From an uncultured Bacteroidota bacterium (lineage in GTDB: Bacteria > Bacteroidota > Bacteroidia > Chitinophagales > Saprospiraceae), in contig CAILQK010000010.1 in the NCBI GenBank assembly GCA_903836265.1, forward strand, positions 1 to 54,946: 54,946 nucleotides of DNA, written 5' to 3'. Made by a program: the position numbers and the translations under genes. Under the pieces are notes generated by a model that worked only from the letters and a program-made list of their open reading frames with translations, made no database searches and was not told where the DNA came from. Positions 9,820-19,088 of this stretch are shown piece by piece (the first letter of the stretch is position 1; each line of letters opens with the position of its first letter).

Positions 9820-10773
9820 ATGAAATTGTCCGTAATAATCCCTGTTTACAACGAAGCTGAATGTATCGGGAGTCTGATACAATCGCTGAACGAAATGGAT
9901 GATCTCGACAAGGAGATCATTTTTTCGGATGGTGGTTCGGATGACGGGACGAGGCAAATGATAGCCGATGCAGCAGACAAGTACGGCAACATTGTACTGA
10001 TTGACAACCCGGGAAGGTATGTAAGTCATGCATTCAATCATGCCTGCAAGATAGCCATAGGCAGTTACGTTGCGCTGACTGGAGCCCATTCAGTTTACCC
10101 GGCAAACTATTTCAGGATATGTGTTGAGCACCTTGATGCCGGCTTGTGCGATGCTGCCGGCGGATTCCTTGTCCATCGCGGCAAAGGCGCCACCGGCGAG
10201 GCAATTGCCTGTGCCATGAGTACCAAATTCGGGGTAGGCGATACAGAATTCAGAACCGAACCGGAAAAAAAATATGTGGACAGTGTCGCATTTGCCGTGT
10301 ACAACCGAAAAGTTTTTGAGGTAGCCGGTTACTTCGATGAGCAGCTTGTACGGGATCAGGACGATGAGTTCCATTACAGAATGAACAGTATGGGGCTGCG
10401 CATTCTGATGATCCCCGAGCTCAAAGTGACATACTTTGTCAGAAATACACTCCGTGGACTGGCGAGCCAGTATTACCAGTACGGACTGTACAAGCCACTC
10501 GTGTTCAGGCGGGTAGTGTCTTCTGTGAGGCCAAGGCATCTTGTACCCTCCCTGTTTGTTATCTATATGGCGAGTTTGCCACTTGCCCTGCTCAACATAA
10601 TATGGTTAGTGCCGCTGGCTCTGTATTGTTTACTGTCGCTCTTCTTTTCTGCCAGATCACCCCTGTCCCTTTCAGCCCGACTGATTATGCCTTTTGTTTT
10701 TCCGGTACTGCATCTCGGCTATGGTATCGGGTTTCTGACGGGTTTGTTGAAATTCCGCAGGCAGGGATACTGA
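9820..10773 (+). CDS. Family 2 glycosyltransferase, ExoA-like, membrane-associated
   Basis: A 317-residue enzyme. The N-terminal GT-A fold has SVIIPVYNEAECI (residues 4-16) and the nucleotide/metal-binding SDGGSDDGT (about 37-45); the central region (GAHSVYP, VRDQDDEFHYRMN) resembles ExoA of succinoglycan synthesis. Two or three hydrophobic helices occupy the last 80 residues, so it acts at the inner face of the cytoplasmic membrane. ATG 9820 lies 2 bases after the adhesin stop, so the two are almost certainly co-transcribed. It likely adds a sugar to a lipid-linked glycan; donor and acceptor cannot be read from the sequence. Attachment of that glycan to the adhesin is a hypothesis only. Confidence 0.85.
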   Translation: MKLSVIIPVYNEAECIGSLIQSLNEMDDLDKEIIFSDGGSDDGTRQMIADAADKYGNIVLIDNPGRYVSHAFNHACKIAIGSYVALTGAHSVYPANYFRICVEHLDAGLCDAAGGFLVHRGKGATGEAIACAMSTKFGVGDTEFRTEPEKKYVDSVAFAVYNRKVFEVAGYFDEQLVRDQDDEFHYRMNSMGLRILMIPELKVTYFVRNTLRGLASQYYQYGLYKPLVFRRVVSSVRPRHLVPSLFVIYMASLPLALLNIIWLVPLALYCLLSLFFSARSPLSLSARLIMPFVFPVLHLGYGIGFLTGLLKFRRQGY

Positions 10774-10827
10774 AAAGGCTTGTTTCCGGAATTGTATGCT
10801 TCGCAATTTTCACTGTTACTTTGTGAC

Positions 10828-11997
10828 ATGATATCCGACTGCTTCTTTTTTGTGTCCGATTGTATGTCTCCTGAAAAGGGAGGCTCCGGTACCGTCAATA
10901 CTATTTTGCTGGATTTCATAGGAGGTAAAAACTGTATTCCGGTTTCATCCGGCAAGACCGGAGGGCATCAGTCGCGTTTCATTCACACCGCCGGGTTCAA
11001 CTACAGTTTTCTCCCCAAACGACTGCTTGTTTGCGGCCATCTGGTCTCTGTACTCTTTGCCCGCTTCAAAATTGCCGCTCTGATCAGAAAATACAAGCCG
11101 GCATTTATCATCGCTGCGTATCCTCAGCTCGCTCTTTTCGCTGCAGCAGTCAGTGAAGCAAACCGGTATGGTATTCCGTATTTCGCCTATTTGCATGACA
11201 CGGTCGAAGAGGCGCTCTCCCGCGGATCGCTCAAAAATCAGGCAGCCAAAACGCAGAAACTGGTATTCCGCACTGCTGCGGGAATCTTCGTAATCAGTAA
11301 CGGTATGCAGGATCTGTACGCCCGCAAATACGGACTGAAAACGACGGTTGTCAGGCATATTTATCCGGAAGAGCCGTTTTCAGCCCCCGGTATGGGCAAC
11401 GGAAAGGTCTTTTGGAGCGGTACAGTTTACGGAATCAATCATCGCGCACTAGCGCGCATGGCGCATGCCTGCGCACGCGAAGGACTGTCGGCCACCTTCA
11501 CGGGCAATACCCCCGCAAACGACCTCCGGATGTTCGGTTTTCCCACTGACTCTATTCAGCAGCACTACTACAGTCAGCGCAGTGACTACCTGTCGGCTGT
11601 GGCACAGCACAGCCTGCTCCTGCTCTGTCTGAACTGGCCCGATGAAAGTTCGGTACACCCCGATGAAATGGCCACGATATTTCCTACCAAGACGCCGGAA
11701 TACCTCGCTTCCGGTGTTCCGGTCGTCGTACACTGCCCCGGAGATTATTTTCTGGCCTCTTTTTTCAGAGAAAATACCTGCGGACTGGTCATCTCTTCCC
11801 GCGATGAAAGTGAAATCGCCATGCAGTTGACCGCCTTTCTGGCAAACAAACCGCTGCAAACGGAGATGGTCGCGCGTGCACAGGCCCTGAAATATCTCTT
11901 TGAACCGGAACTGAATGCAGGAAATTTGAAAAACACTGTCGGCTCTGCGCTGCAATCATCATCTTCGCACCGTGAAAATAGCCTGGATAGTCAATAA
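10828..11997 (+). CDS. GT4/GT-B type glycosyltransferase
   Basis: A 389-residue protein with the two-domain GT-B look: an N-terminal VSDCMSPEKGGSGT acceptor-side loop, a middle PYFAYLHDTVEEAL, and a C-terminal half with FWSGTVYGINH, FTGNTP and FPTKTPEYLASGVPVVV, where the E-x-x-A-x-G-x-P element is the usual nucleotide-sugar site. There is no membrane segment. ATG 10828 is preferred because the family opening (FVSDCMSPEKGG) follows at once; a longer form from TTG 10780 is possible. The 3' end overlaps the next gene by 26 bases. The family is clear; the substrate is unknown. Confidence 0.78.
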   Translation: MISDCFFFVSDCMSPEKGGSGTVNTILLDFIGGKNCIPVSSGKTGGHQSRFIHTAGFNYSFLPKRLLVCGHLVSVLFARFKIAALIRKYKPAFIIAAYPQLALFAAAVSEANRYGIPYFAYLHDTVEEALSRGSLKNQAAKTQKLVFRTAAGIFVISNGMQDLYARKYGLKTTVVRHIYPEEPFSAPGMGNGKVFWSGTVYGINHRALARMAHACAREGLSATFTGNTPANDLRMFGFPTDSIQQHYYSQRSDYLSAVAQHSLLLLCLNWPDESSVHPDEMATIFPTKTPEYLASGVPVVVHCPGDYFLASFFRENTCGLVISSRDESEIAMQLTAFLANKPLQTEMVARAQALKYLFEPELNAGNLKNTVGSALQSSSSHRENSLDSQ

Positions 11998-13141
11998 TTT
12001 TCCCGATCCGTCCAACGACGGGGTGTCGGGAATTTTCTTCGAACGCATGCTGAACAGTTTGCCCGAAGAAGCCGGAGTGATTCATGTGATTGCACCGGTA
12101 CCGTATGTTCCAGCCCTGTTTGCAAATATCCCCCGTTACCGCAAATATACCGGTATTCCGCTTTATGAGGAGCGCGGGCGACTCCGGATTCACCGTCCCA
12201 GGTATCTGGCAACACCACGAGAGCACTACACCGGACTGGCACATATTTTCAAGTTTTTTTCCATTTTCAGGCTGTCTGTCTGGCGCGATATCACGCTGAT
12301 TGATGCAAGATATGCTTATCCCAACGGTGCTGTTGCCTGTCTGTTGAAAAAATGGAAGGGGATCCCTTTCGTGGTCTCTGCTATAGGTACCGATGTCAAT
12401 GTTGATCCGGAAATATCTCCGCTGAACAATCTCATTCTGAAAAGGATACTTCGTTCTGCCGACGGGGTTGTTGCAGTAAGCAGCGCACTCGCCTCCAGGC
12501 TCCTCCTCCGCGGCGCCCGGGAGGTCAGGGTGGTATATGACGGAATTGATGTCTCGAAAAAGAGCAGCTCCCGTTCGCCCGGCGCTTCATCGGTGACCAG
12601 ACTGGTTTTTCTGGGTGAAATTGCAGAATCGAAGGGAATTCCGCTGATTGCCGAGCTGATCGCCAGATATCCGCAGTTTGCCGGACCCCGCTATGAATGG
12701 CACTTTATTGGCAATGCTGCGCAGCAATTCGGGCTGAATGCTTTCCCCAATACAGTCTTTCATGGCCGTATGAAACATGAAGATGCGATGAATATGCTCG
12801 CAGACTGTGATATCATGGTATATCCAAGTCTCGGCGAAGGTATCCCCAATGCCCTGAAAGAGGCTGGACTGCTGGGGCTTGTGGTAGTCGCTTCCGATGC
12901 CGGGGGCATCCCTGAACTGCTTCTGAACGGTGATGGCGGCTATATATTCAGGTCTGGCGATACAGAGCATTTCTGCCAGTGCCTGACGGCCGCCTGTGAA
13001 CTTCACGATGAAGCCCGGCAGAAAGCCTGTACATTGAGAAGCCATATTCTTGATACATTCGATGTGCGCAACTGCGCATCGGCACTTTTCAGTTATTATC
13101 ACGAAATCATCTCCACCAGTTCCGGAAATAATGGCGGTTAA
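11972..13141 (+). CDS. GT4 family glycosyltransferase
   Basis: A 389-residue GT-B enzyme starting at GTG 11972 (MKIAWIVNNFPDPSNDGVSG, the typical opening loop). SAIGTDVNVDPE and AVSSALASRLL lie in the first half. The C-terminal domain carries RLVFLGEIAESKGIPL and PSLGEGIPNALKEAG, the E-x7-E-like nucleotide-sugar signature of GT4 proteins. The start lies 26 bases inside the previous gene and the end overlaps the next by 11, so the three GT-B genes are translationally coupled. Cytosolic. Likely role: extension of an exported glycan made by this unit. Confidence 0.86.
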   Translation: MKIAWIVNNFPDPSNDGVSGIFFERMLNSLPEEAGVIHVIAPVPYVPALFANIPRYRKYTGIPLYEERGRLRIHRPRYLATPREHYTGLAHIFKFFSIFRLSVWRDITLIDARYAYPNGAVACLLKKWKGIPFVVSAIGTDVNVDPEISPLNNLILKRILRSADGVVAVSSALASRLLLRGAREVRVVYDGIDVSKKSSSRSPGASSVTRLVFLGEIAESKGIPLIAELIARYPQFAGPRYEWHFIGNAAQQFGLNAFPNTVFHGRMKHEDAMNMLADCDIMVYPSLGEGIPNALKEAGLLGLVVVASDAGGIPELLLNGDGGYIFRSGDTEHFCQCLTAACELHDEARQKACTLRSHILDTFDVRNCASALFSYYHEIISTSSGNNGG

Positions 13142-14306
13142 TGTACATATATATCCGGGAGAGATAACTCCCTTCACAACCAGAATCATCAAGGAGACTG
13201 GCAGCATTGTCCGGCTCGGACTGGCTGACCGGGTAGAAATTGTTTCGCTGGGCAAAACTGACAGTATTGAGGTGAGCCGGATATCTGAAGGTATTACCGT
13301 TCACCGGGTGCCGGGTATGTATGCTGAAACGGCTGGCCGCTTCGGGCGCTACCTTGCATACCTCGGATTCTGTGTCAGGGCTTGCAGGTATGCAGCACAT
13401 CTCCGTGCGGATGTGATAAACTGCCACTCTGTACATGTTTTACCGGTTTGTGTTCTGCTCAGAATGACTACCGGAGCGCGCCTGATTTATGATCCCCACG
13501 AACTTGAATCGGAAGTGCACGGCACGAACCCGCCGCTCCGCCACCTCGTCAGATTCATTGAAAGCATCAGTTTCAGGTTTATTGATGCCCTGATTGTAGT
13601 GAACGAATCCATCGGCAGGTGGTATCAGTCGAGCTACGGTCTGTCGGCCTTTACTGCCATTTACAATATTCCGGCAGGCAACCCTTCGGATGAGCCTGAT
13701 CCCGGAAGGAACCTCCGCGAAGTTTTCAGCATTGGCGAGGATGAAATGCTGTTTTTGTATCAGGGACTGCTGAGTGAGGCACGCGGACTGGAGGCGATTC
13801 TGTCGGCTTTTGTTTCGCTTGGTTCACCATACCACATGGTATTTATGGGATATGGCACCATGTCTGAAAAGCTGATGGAATATGCCGCAAAATTTGGCAA
13901 TATCCATTACATGCCGGCAGTGCCCCAGGATGAACTCCTCGAATATACCCGTTCGGCCGATGCAGGCATACACCTGATACCCAACACGTGCCTGAATCAC
14001 TATCTGTGTTTGCCGAATAAAATATTCGAGTACCTGAAGGCCTGTACACCATTTATTGTGAGCGATCTGCCCGAGATGGCCGCCATCGCCACCCGGACTG
14101 GCGGGGGCTGGACAGTTTCGCCTGATGCAGAATCGCTGGTTTTACTGATCGGGAGCCTCGACAGGGAAGAGCTCCTTCGCAGGCGGGCGCGCCTGCGTGA
14201 AGAGCGGCTGAAATACGACTGGAGCCTGGAAGAGCAGAAGTATATCGGGGTATTCCGCTCTGTACTCAGCCTTCGAAAACCATCGCCTCGTGAGTCAGTT
14301 TCCTGA
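13131..14306 (+). CDS. GT4 family glycosyltransferase
   Basis: A 391-residue GT-B protein. ATG 13131 (AVNVHIYPGEITPFTTRI) is chosen because the family opening loop begins there; an upstream extension to 13050 would duplicate coding sequence of the previous gene. LIYDPHELESE and ALIVVNESI lie in the acceptor domain; LFLYQGLLSEARGLE and PNKIFEYLKACTPFIV in the donor domain, the latter with the conserved E-Y-x-x-A/C-x-x-P element. It is the last gene of the unit and runs 41 bases into the 3' end of smc on the opposite strand. Substrate unknown. Confidence 0.85.
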   Translation: MAVNVHIYPGEITPFTTRIIKETGSIVRLGLADRVEIVSLGKTDSIEVSRISEGITVHRVPGMYAETAGRFGRYLAYLGFCVRACRYAAHLRADVINCHSVHVLPVCVLLRMTTGARLIYDPHELESEVHGTNPPLRHLVRFIESISFRFIDALIVVNESIGRWYQSSYGLSAFTAIYNIPAGNPSDEPDPGRNLREVFSIGEDEMLFLYQGLLSEARGLEAILSAFVSLGSPYHMVFMGYGTMSEKLMEYAAKFGNIHYMPAVPQDELLEYTRSADAGIHLIPNTCLNHYLCLPNKIFEYLKACTPFIVSDLPEMAAIATRTGGGWTVSPDAESLVLLIGSLDREELLRRRARLREERLKYDWSLEEQKYIGVFRSVLSLRKPSPRESVS

Positions 14307-17300
14307 AATCCACCTGTGTGACCGATGACACACCCTGCTCTGGCATATAGACGCCATATATGGTGTCCACTGCAGCCATGGTTGCCTTGTTGTGTGTGAC
14401 TACAATGAACTGAGATTGTGAAGAGAACTCCCGGATAATACGGTTGAATTTTTCGATGTTGGCGTCATCCAGCGGAGCATCCACTTCGTCGAAGATACAG
14501 AATGGTGCCGGCTTGAGCAGGTAAAGCGCAAAAAGCAGTGCGATTGCAGTGAGCGTTTTCTCTCCTCCCGACAACTGTGCGATCGTTTGTGGTCTCTTCC
14601 CTTTCGGCTTGGCTATGATGTTCACATCCGATTCCAGCGGATTGTCCGGATTGGTCAGCACCAGATCGGCAGAGTCGTCTTCGGTGAACAGCGTCCGGAA
14701 CACATTGATAAAGTTCTCGCGCACCTGCGTGAACGATTCCAGGAAACGCGCCGTGGCCGTCTCCTCGATCTCCTTCATAGTTTGCAGCAGATTGTCCTTT
14801 GCATTCAGAATATCGTCGCGCTGCCGGGCGATGGTGTCGTGGCGATCCCTGATTTCATTGTAAGCCTCGATGGCCATCGGATTGATCTCGCCGTAGTTGT
14901 CGAGCCTTCTTTTGAGGTTGTTTACCTCTTTTTCAAGCGTTTCTCTGTTATATTTTTCGTCGGGCTCGCGGTTGATCACATCATTTACGCCGATGCCAAA
15001 TTCTGCGCGCAGGCGCTCACCGATAGCTGTGATTTCGAATTTTGCATCAGAGAATCGCTCTTTGATGCGATTTACCAGACTTTGCAGTTCCTGCTGTTTC
15101 CTGAAATTGTCGCGCTGTTTGTTTTCCAGCTCGTGGATTTCATTTCTTGCCATGAAATAGGCTTGCTCAACACCACTCAGAGAGGCTTCTTTTTCCTTTT
15201 TTTCGGCATATCCGGAGGCCAGTTCGAGATTGATACGGGATATATCAGCTTCAATCAGTCCGATTTCATCGGTATGTCGGGCGAGGGTATTTTGTGCGGA
15301 AGCAAGTGTCTGTCTGAGTTCCTCCCTTCTTTTTTCCCTGAAACTGAGCTCCTGCCGAAGCGTATTTACCCTGTTTTGCTGTTGAATAAACCCGATATTG
15401 TTCTGGTTGAATGCAGCGCTGGCCTGACTGAGCTGTTCGGCCACATCCCTGAACGAGCCGTCTGCATTTGAAAGCCGTTCGCGAAGGGCTTCGGCCTGCG
15501 CATTTTTCTCCAGCAACTGATTTTCAATAGAGGCATTGCTGGCAGCAAGAGATTCGATACGCTGATTGGCATCGCCAGCCTGAGCGTCAAAATTCGCCAC
15601 GAACGCTGCGATATTGTCGAATTTTGCCTGAGTACCTGCCCGCTCCTGACGAACCCGGTTGAGTACTTCCCGCTCGCGCTGCAGCATGGCCGACTGGTCG
15701 GCATTTTTCAGCGACTGCAGGTGAGTTCGTACAGTGCCGAGCTGGACATTCAGCTGTCCTTCGGTAGATTCGAGCTTTTTGATATCCGTTTCCAGTACTT
15801 CGAGGTTCTTTTTACGGCCGATCTTTTTTCCTTCAAACAGCCCCACCGAGCCGCCGCTCATGCTGAACCGCCGCCTGATCATTGTGCCCGCCCTCGAGAG
15901 TACCGTAATGTCGGCACCTGCAGGCACGACAGGAGTGTCTTCCTCCACGATGACGACATTTCCCAGCAGATATTCGATCAGATGCCTGTACTGGGGTTCA
16001 GCCTCCACGAGTTCGACGGCACGAACGCCGCCTCCGGGCAACATCAGGGGCATTTCATACTGGCCAAGTGCATCCAGAATGAAAAAATTGGCGCGTCCCT
16101 TCTGGCTTTTTCCAAGCAGGGAGATAGCCTTCACCGCTTCATCGGCATCGGGAACCACATAATAGTTCAGATAGTTCTCCAGGTAGTTCTCGATAACAAC
16201 CCTGTATTCTTCCCGTACGTAAATCAGATCAGACAGCAGGGGACATCTTTTGGCCCATTCCTTGTCCTGACTCAGAAACTTGATACTTTCCGGGAATCCT
16301 TCCAGCGATTCGACCATACTCTTGGTGAGTTTGAACTCATTGCGGCGGGAATCAAGCTGGCGGTTGTGGTCCGACTGTTTCTTTTGAATCGTTTCCAGTT
16401 CCTTTTCGGTTTGCTGGATATCCGATTTTCGCTTCTCTTCGGCACTTTCTATTTCTGTAATCCTGTTGGCCTGTGCTTCTTCAGCTTCTGACTGTTCGCG
16501 CAGCCGGAGTTCCAGTACTTTCATTTCCTCTTTTCTCGCCGCTATATCGTTCAGCGTTCTTTCCACATCTCTGCGCAGGTTTTCGATCTGGCTGGCCTGG
16601 ATAGCCCTGGTTTTTTCCAGTTCGACTATTTCCCGTTCAACGGTCTGTTGTTCCCTGACGAATTCATCCAGATTTCCCTTCATCAGATTGTGACTTGAAC
16701 GGACTTCGTCGAGTCGCCTGCGCGCATTTTCGAGGGCGGTTTCCAGATCAGCCTCCACATTCCTCTCGTAATTAAGATCGGTCTGATAGCCATCAACTTC
16801 ACCTTCCAGTGATGCGACTGTTCTGGTATTGGCTGCAATCTGGTCGGTCAGTCGCTGGATATCGTTATTGATGAACGTTCTCTTCTGCTCCAGCATTGCC
16901 TTTTCATTTTCGCGGCTTCTGATCTTTCCGGTAAGCCTGTTTACTTCCTGCTGCTGGGCACTCAGTGATGTTTCCTTGTCTGTATGACTTTTCCTTTTTG
17001 CTTCGATATCTGCTTCGAGCAATCTTGACATTGCCTCTGTACTGCGGTAGTTATCTTCCTCACGGGTAATCTGGCCTTCCAGTTCCCTGTAGGTTTTCTT
17101 GTGCCGCGCGAGGTTGTGAACAGCCAGCTCGACGCTCAGATTTTTATATTCATTCTTGAGTTCGTAATATTTCTGGGCTCGTTCGGCCTGTTTTTCGAGT
17201 TTCTTCAACTGGTCTGTGATCTCGAACAGTAGATCTTCCACGCGGTCGAGGTCGGCTGCGGTAGCCTCAAGTTTTTGCTGGGTTTCGTGTTTTCTGGCCT

Positions 17301-17811
17301 TGTACTTGCTCACTCCGGCAGCCTGCTCGAACATCTTTCTGCGTGCCTGCTCCCGGTCGCTGAGCATATCCTCCACCATGTTTAGGGCAATAATAGCATA
17401 GGAGTCCGGTCCGATTCCTGTATCGAGGAAGAGCGACGTAATATCCTTGAGGCGACAGGTTACCCCGTTCAGGCGGTATTCACTTTCACCGCTCCGGTAG
17501 AGAATCCTGCTGATACTGACTGTCGTATAATCGGTGGGCAGTACATTTTTGGTGTTGTCGAACGTGAGCGTTACCTGCGCCATCTGGCCCTCTTTCTTCT
17601 TTTTGGTACCGTTGAAAATCACGGACGACATCTTGTCGAGGCGTAACTGACTGCTTTTTTGTTCGCCCAGTACCCACCGTATCGAGTCAACCACATTGCT
17701 TTTTCCGGAGCCGTTGGGCCCTACCACGCCCGTTACATCTGCATTGAAATGCAGTGCTGTTTCGTTGGCAAAAGACTTGAAACCCTTGATTTCTAACGAT
17801 TTAAGGCGCAT
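14266..17811 (-). CDS. smc: Chromosome segregation protein SMC
   Basis: A 1181-residue protein of normal SMC length. The N-terminal head starts MRLKSLEIKGFKSFA with Walker A GPNGSGKS (about 32-39) and the R-loop/Q-loop region; a first coiled coil runs about 170-500; the hinge is about 515-650 (VREEYRVVIENYL, GGGVRAVELV); a second coiled coil runs about 660-1000. The C-terminal head has the ABC signature LSGGEK (about 1078) and Walker B FCIFDEVDAPLDD (about 1105-1117). SMC works as a dimer with ScpA/ScpB to compact and segregate the chromosome; neither partner is in the window. The 3' end overlaps the converging glycosyltransferase by 41 bases. The gene diverges from the TPR gene at 17998. Confidence 0.96.
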   Translation of the reverse strand: MRLKSLEIKGFKSFANETALHFNADVTGVVGPNGSGKSNVVDSIRWVLGEQKSSQLRLDKMSSVIFNGTKKKKEGQMAQVTLTFDNTKNVLPTDYTTVSISRILYRSGESEYRLNGVTCRLKDITSLFLDTGIGPDSYAIIALNMVEDMLSDREQARRKMFEQAAGVSKYKARKHETQQKLEATAADLDRVEDLLFEITDQLKKLEKQAERAQKYYELKNEYKNLSVELAVHNLARHKKTYRELEGQITREEDNYRSTEAMSRLLEADIEAKRKSHTDKETSLSAQQQEVNRLTGKIRSRENEKAMLEQKRTFINNDIQRLTDQIAANTRTVASLEGEVDGYQTDLNYERNVEADLETALENARRRLDEVRSSHNLMKGNLDEFVREQQTVEREIVELEKTRAIQASQIENLRRDVERTLNDIAARKEEMKVLELRLREQSEAEEAQANRITEIESAEEKRKSDIQQTEKELETIQKKQSDHNRQLDSRRNEFKLTKSMVESLEGFPESIKFLSQDKEWAKRCPLLSDLIYVREEYRVVIENYLENYLNYYVVPDADEAVKAISLLGKSQKGRANFFILDALGQYEMPLMLPGGGVRAVELVEAEPQYRHLIEYLLGNVVIVEEDTPVVPAGADITVLSRAGTMIRRRFSMSGGSVGLFEGKKIGRKKNLEVLETDIKKLESTEGQLNVQLGTVRTHLQSLKNADQSAMLQREREVLNRVRQERAGTQAKFDNIAAFVANFDAQAGDANQRIESLAASNASIENQLLEKNAQAEALRERLSNADGSFRDVAEQLSQASAAFNQNNIGFIQQQNRVNTLRQELSFREKRREELRQTLASAQNTLARHTDEIGLIEADISRINLELASGYAEKKEKEASLSGVEQAYFMARNEIHELENKQRDNFRKQQELQSLVNRIKERFSDAKFEITAIGERLRAEFGIGVNDVINREPDEKYNRETLEKEVNNLKRRLDNYGEINPMAIEAYNEIRDRHDTIARQRDDILNAKDNLLQTMKEIEETATARFLESFTQVRENFINVFRTLFTEDDSADLVLTNPDNPLESDVNIIAKPKGKRPQTIAQLSGGEKTLTAIALLFALYLLKPAPFCIFDEVDAPLDDANIEKFNRIIREFSSQSQFIVVTHNKATMAAVDTIYGVYMPEQGVSSVTQVDFRKLTHEAMVFEG

Positions 17812-17929
17812 AGGCAGTAATTTTCACGGGGTCTGTTTTCAAAAAAGGAGGGCGAAAATATGGTATTAGAATGAGATAATTGAAAAAATTACCTTCATCA
17901 CATCATGCAAAAAAAAGAATAATTCAAAC

Positions 17930-17956
17930 TTGGAACAAAAACTTTCCCTACTTTTG
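17930..17956 (+). promoter_or_regulatory. Promoter of the YfgM-like gene
   Basis: TACTTTTG at 17949-17956 is a full TAnnTTTG -7 element; a TTG at 17930-17932 lies 16 bases upstream, slightly short of the usual spacing. The predicted leader to ATG 17998 is about 38 bases. Confidence 0.5.
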
Positions 17957-17997
17957 CGGGCATTTTTTGAGAAGCAACCAAAAATTTCAGTAAAGAT

Positions 17998-18717
17998 ATG
18001 GCTAAACGCAAATCCGAACAGGCAGAAATCGTTGAGGTACAAGAGGTATCAAGCACGGGCGCAACATCAACACTCCCATCATGGGCACAGGATCCAAAAA
18101 ATCTTGCGTACGCTCTCGGTGCTGTTGTCGTACTCGTCGGCGGCTGGCTGTTGTATAAAAATCTCGTTCTCGCACCGAAGAATAAAGAGGCTCTCGCCGC
18201 CATGTGGAAGGCAGAGCAGATGTTCGCACGCGATTCATTCCAGCTCGCTCTCGACGGCAATTCGGGCAGCGGCCTCGAGGGTGTCGGCTTCCAGGGCTTT
18301 GCCGAGCTCGCCAGTGAGTACAGCGGTACACCCGCCGGCAGCGCGTGCAGCTACTACGCAGGTGTCTGCTACCTGAATACCGGCAAATTCGACGAAGCTA
18401 TCAGTTCCCTGAACGATGTGGATGCCGATGGTGCTGTACTCCCGGCTATGAAGTACGGCCTGTTAGGCGATGCCTACTCTGAAAAACAGGACTACTCCAG
18501 CGCCCTCAGTCATTACGAAAAGGCCGCCGATGCCGCAGAAACAGACGTCATCGCTATCTATTATCTGAAAAAACTCGGCATGCTGAACGAATTTCAGGGT
18601 AACAAGGACGCAGCTCTCGAAGCCTATGAGCGTATCCGCCGCGACTATCCCAACCAGCAGGTGTCCGACTGGCGCGATATCGAAAAGTATATCTACCGCC
18701 TGAAACCTCAGATGTAA
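17998..18717 (+). CDS. TPR-containing inner-membrane protein, YfgM-like
   Basis: A 239-residue protein with a charged cytosolic tail (MAKRKSEQAEIVEVQEV), one membrane helix (about 38-56, ALGAVVVLVGGWLLY) and a periplasmic TPR array (about 60-239; repeats around YAGVCYLNTGKFDEAISSL, GLLGDAYSEKQDYSSALSHY and LNEFQGNKDAALEAYERI). This is the topology of YfgM/Tol-Pal-associated TPR proteins, which in proteobacteria help exported proteins leave SecYEG; that function is only assumed here. It is monocistronic: its own promoter lies upstream and a strong terminator follows at 18766. Confidence 0.75.
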   Translation: MAKRKSEQAEIVEVQEVSSTGATSTLPSWAQDPKNLAYALGAVVVLVGGWLLYKNLVLAPKNKEALAAMWKAEQMFARDSFQLALDGNSGSGLEGVGFQGFAELASEYSGTPAGSACSYYAGVCYLNTGKFDEAISSLNDVDADGAVLPAMKYGLLGDAYSEKQDYSSALSHYEKAADAAETDVIAIYYLKKLGMLNEFQGNKDAALEAYERIRRDYPNQQVSDWRDIEKYIYRLKPQM

Positions 18718-18765
18718 TGCCGAATGGCTGTCCACTGTCCGGCCGGCAAACTCTGACAATCTGGT

Positions 18766-18807
18766 AAAACCGGGAAGAATCAAACAAGATTTTTCCCGGT
18801 TTTTTTA
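18766..18807 (+). terminator. Intrinsic terminator after the YfgM-like gene
   Basis: AAAACCGGGAA (18766-18776) pairs with TTCCCGGTTTT (18793-18803) across a 16-nt loop and runs into a T-rich tail. The stem is rich in A at 5' and T at 3', the classic bidirectional form. Confidence 0.85.
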
Positions 18808-18835
18808 TTTGAAAAACCGTACCCGGAAAAAATAA

Positions 18836-18867
18836 TTTGCAAATATGAACGTTAATATGTAGTTTTG
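18836..18867 (+). promoter_or_regulatory. Promoter of the SPOR-domain PorE-like gene
   Basis: TTTG (18836-18839), a 20-base spacer and TAGTTTTG (18860-18867) match the Bacteroidota consensus exactly. The start of transcription would be near 18871, leaving a leader of about 218 bases before ATG 19089. Confidence 0.75.
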
Positions 18868-18870
18868 TTC

Positions 18871-19088
18871 TCTAATTCTCATAATAGTCTCTCCGCCTAT
18901 TATAAAAATGTCCAGTTGGGCAGTTCCCTGTCTTTCGTAACAGGGCTGCTCTCTATTCTCAAAAAGTGTGATTGCCGCGTCACAAACCCGGGGAATCAGT
19001 CAGTAATCAGCTGCTGTTCTGAAACCAAAAATACCCGGAAGTGAAGGCGGACACACGTAAATTTGCTATAATTTAACTTAAACAGCTT
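18871..19088 (+). promoter_or_regulatory. Long structured 5' leader of the SPOR-domain gene
   Basis: No reading frame of note lies in these 218 bases. Two hairpins sit near the 5' end: ATAATAG (18881-18887) with CTATTAT (18897-18903), and GCAG-CCCTGT with ACAGGG-CTGC (18920-18949, a TT bulge in the left arm). There is no U run after either, so they are not intrinsic terminators. No known riboswitch class was recognised. Confidence 0.45.

Noticed and set aside
14587-15471. A 294-codon open frame opposite smc
   Set aside because: Antisense of the coiled coil; an F-rich translation without signal or motif.
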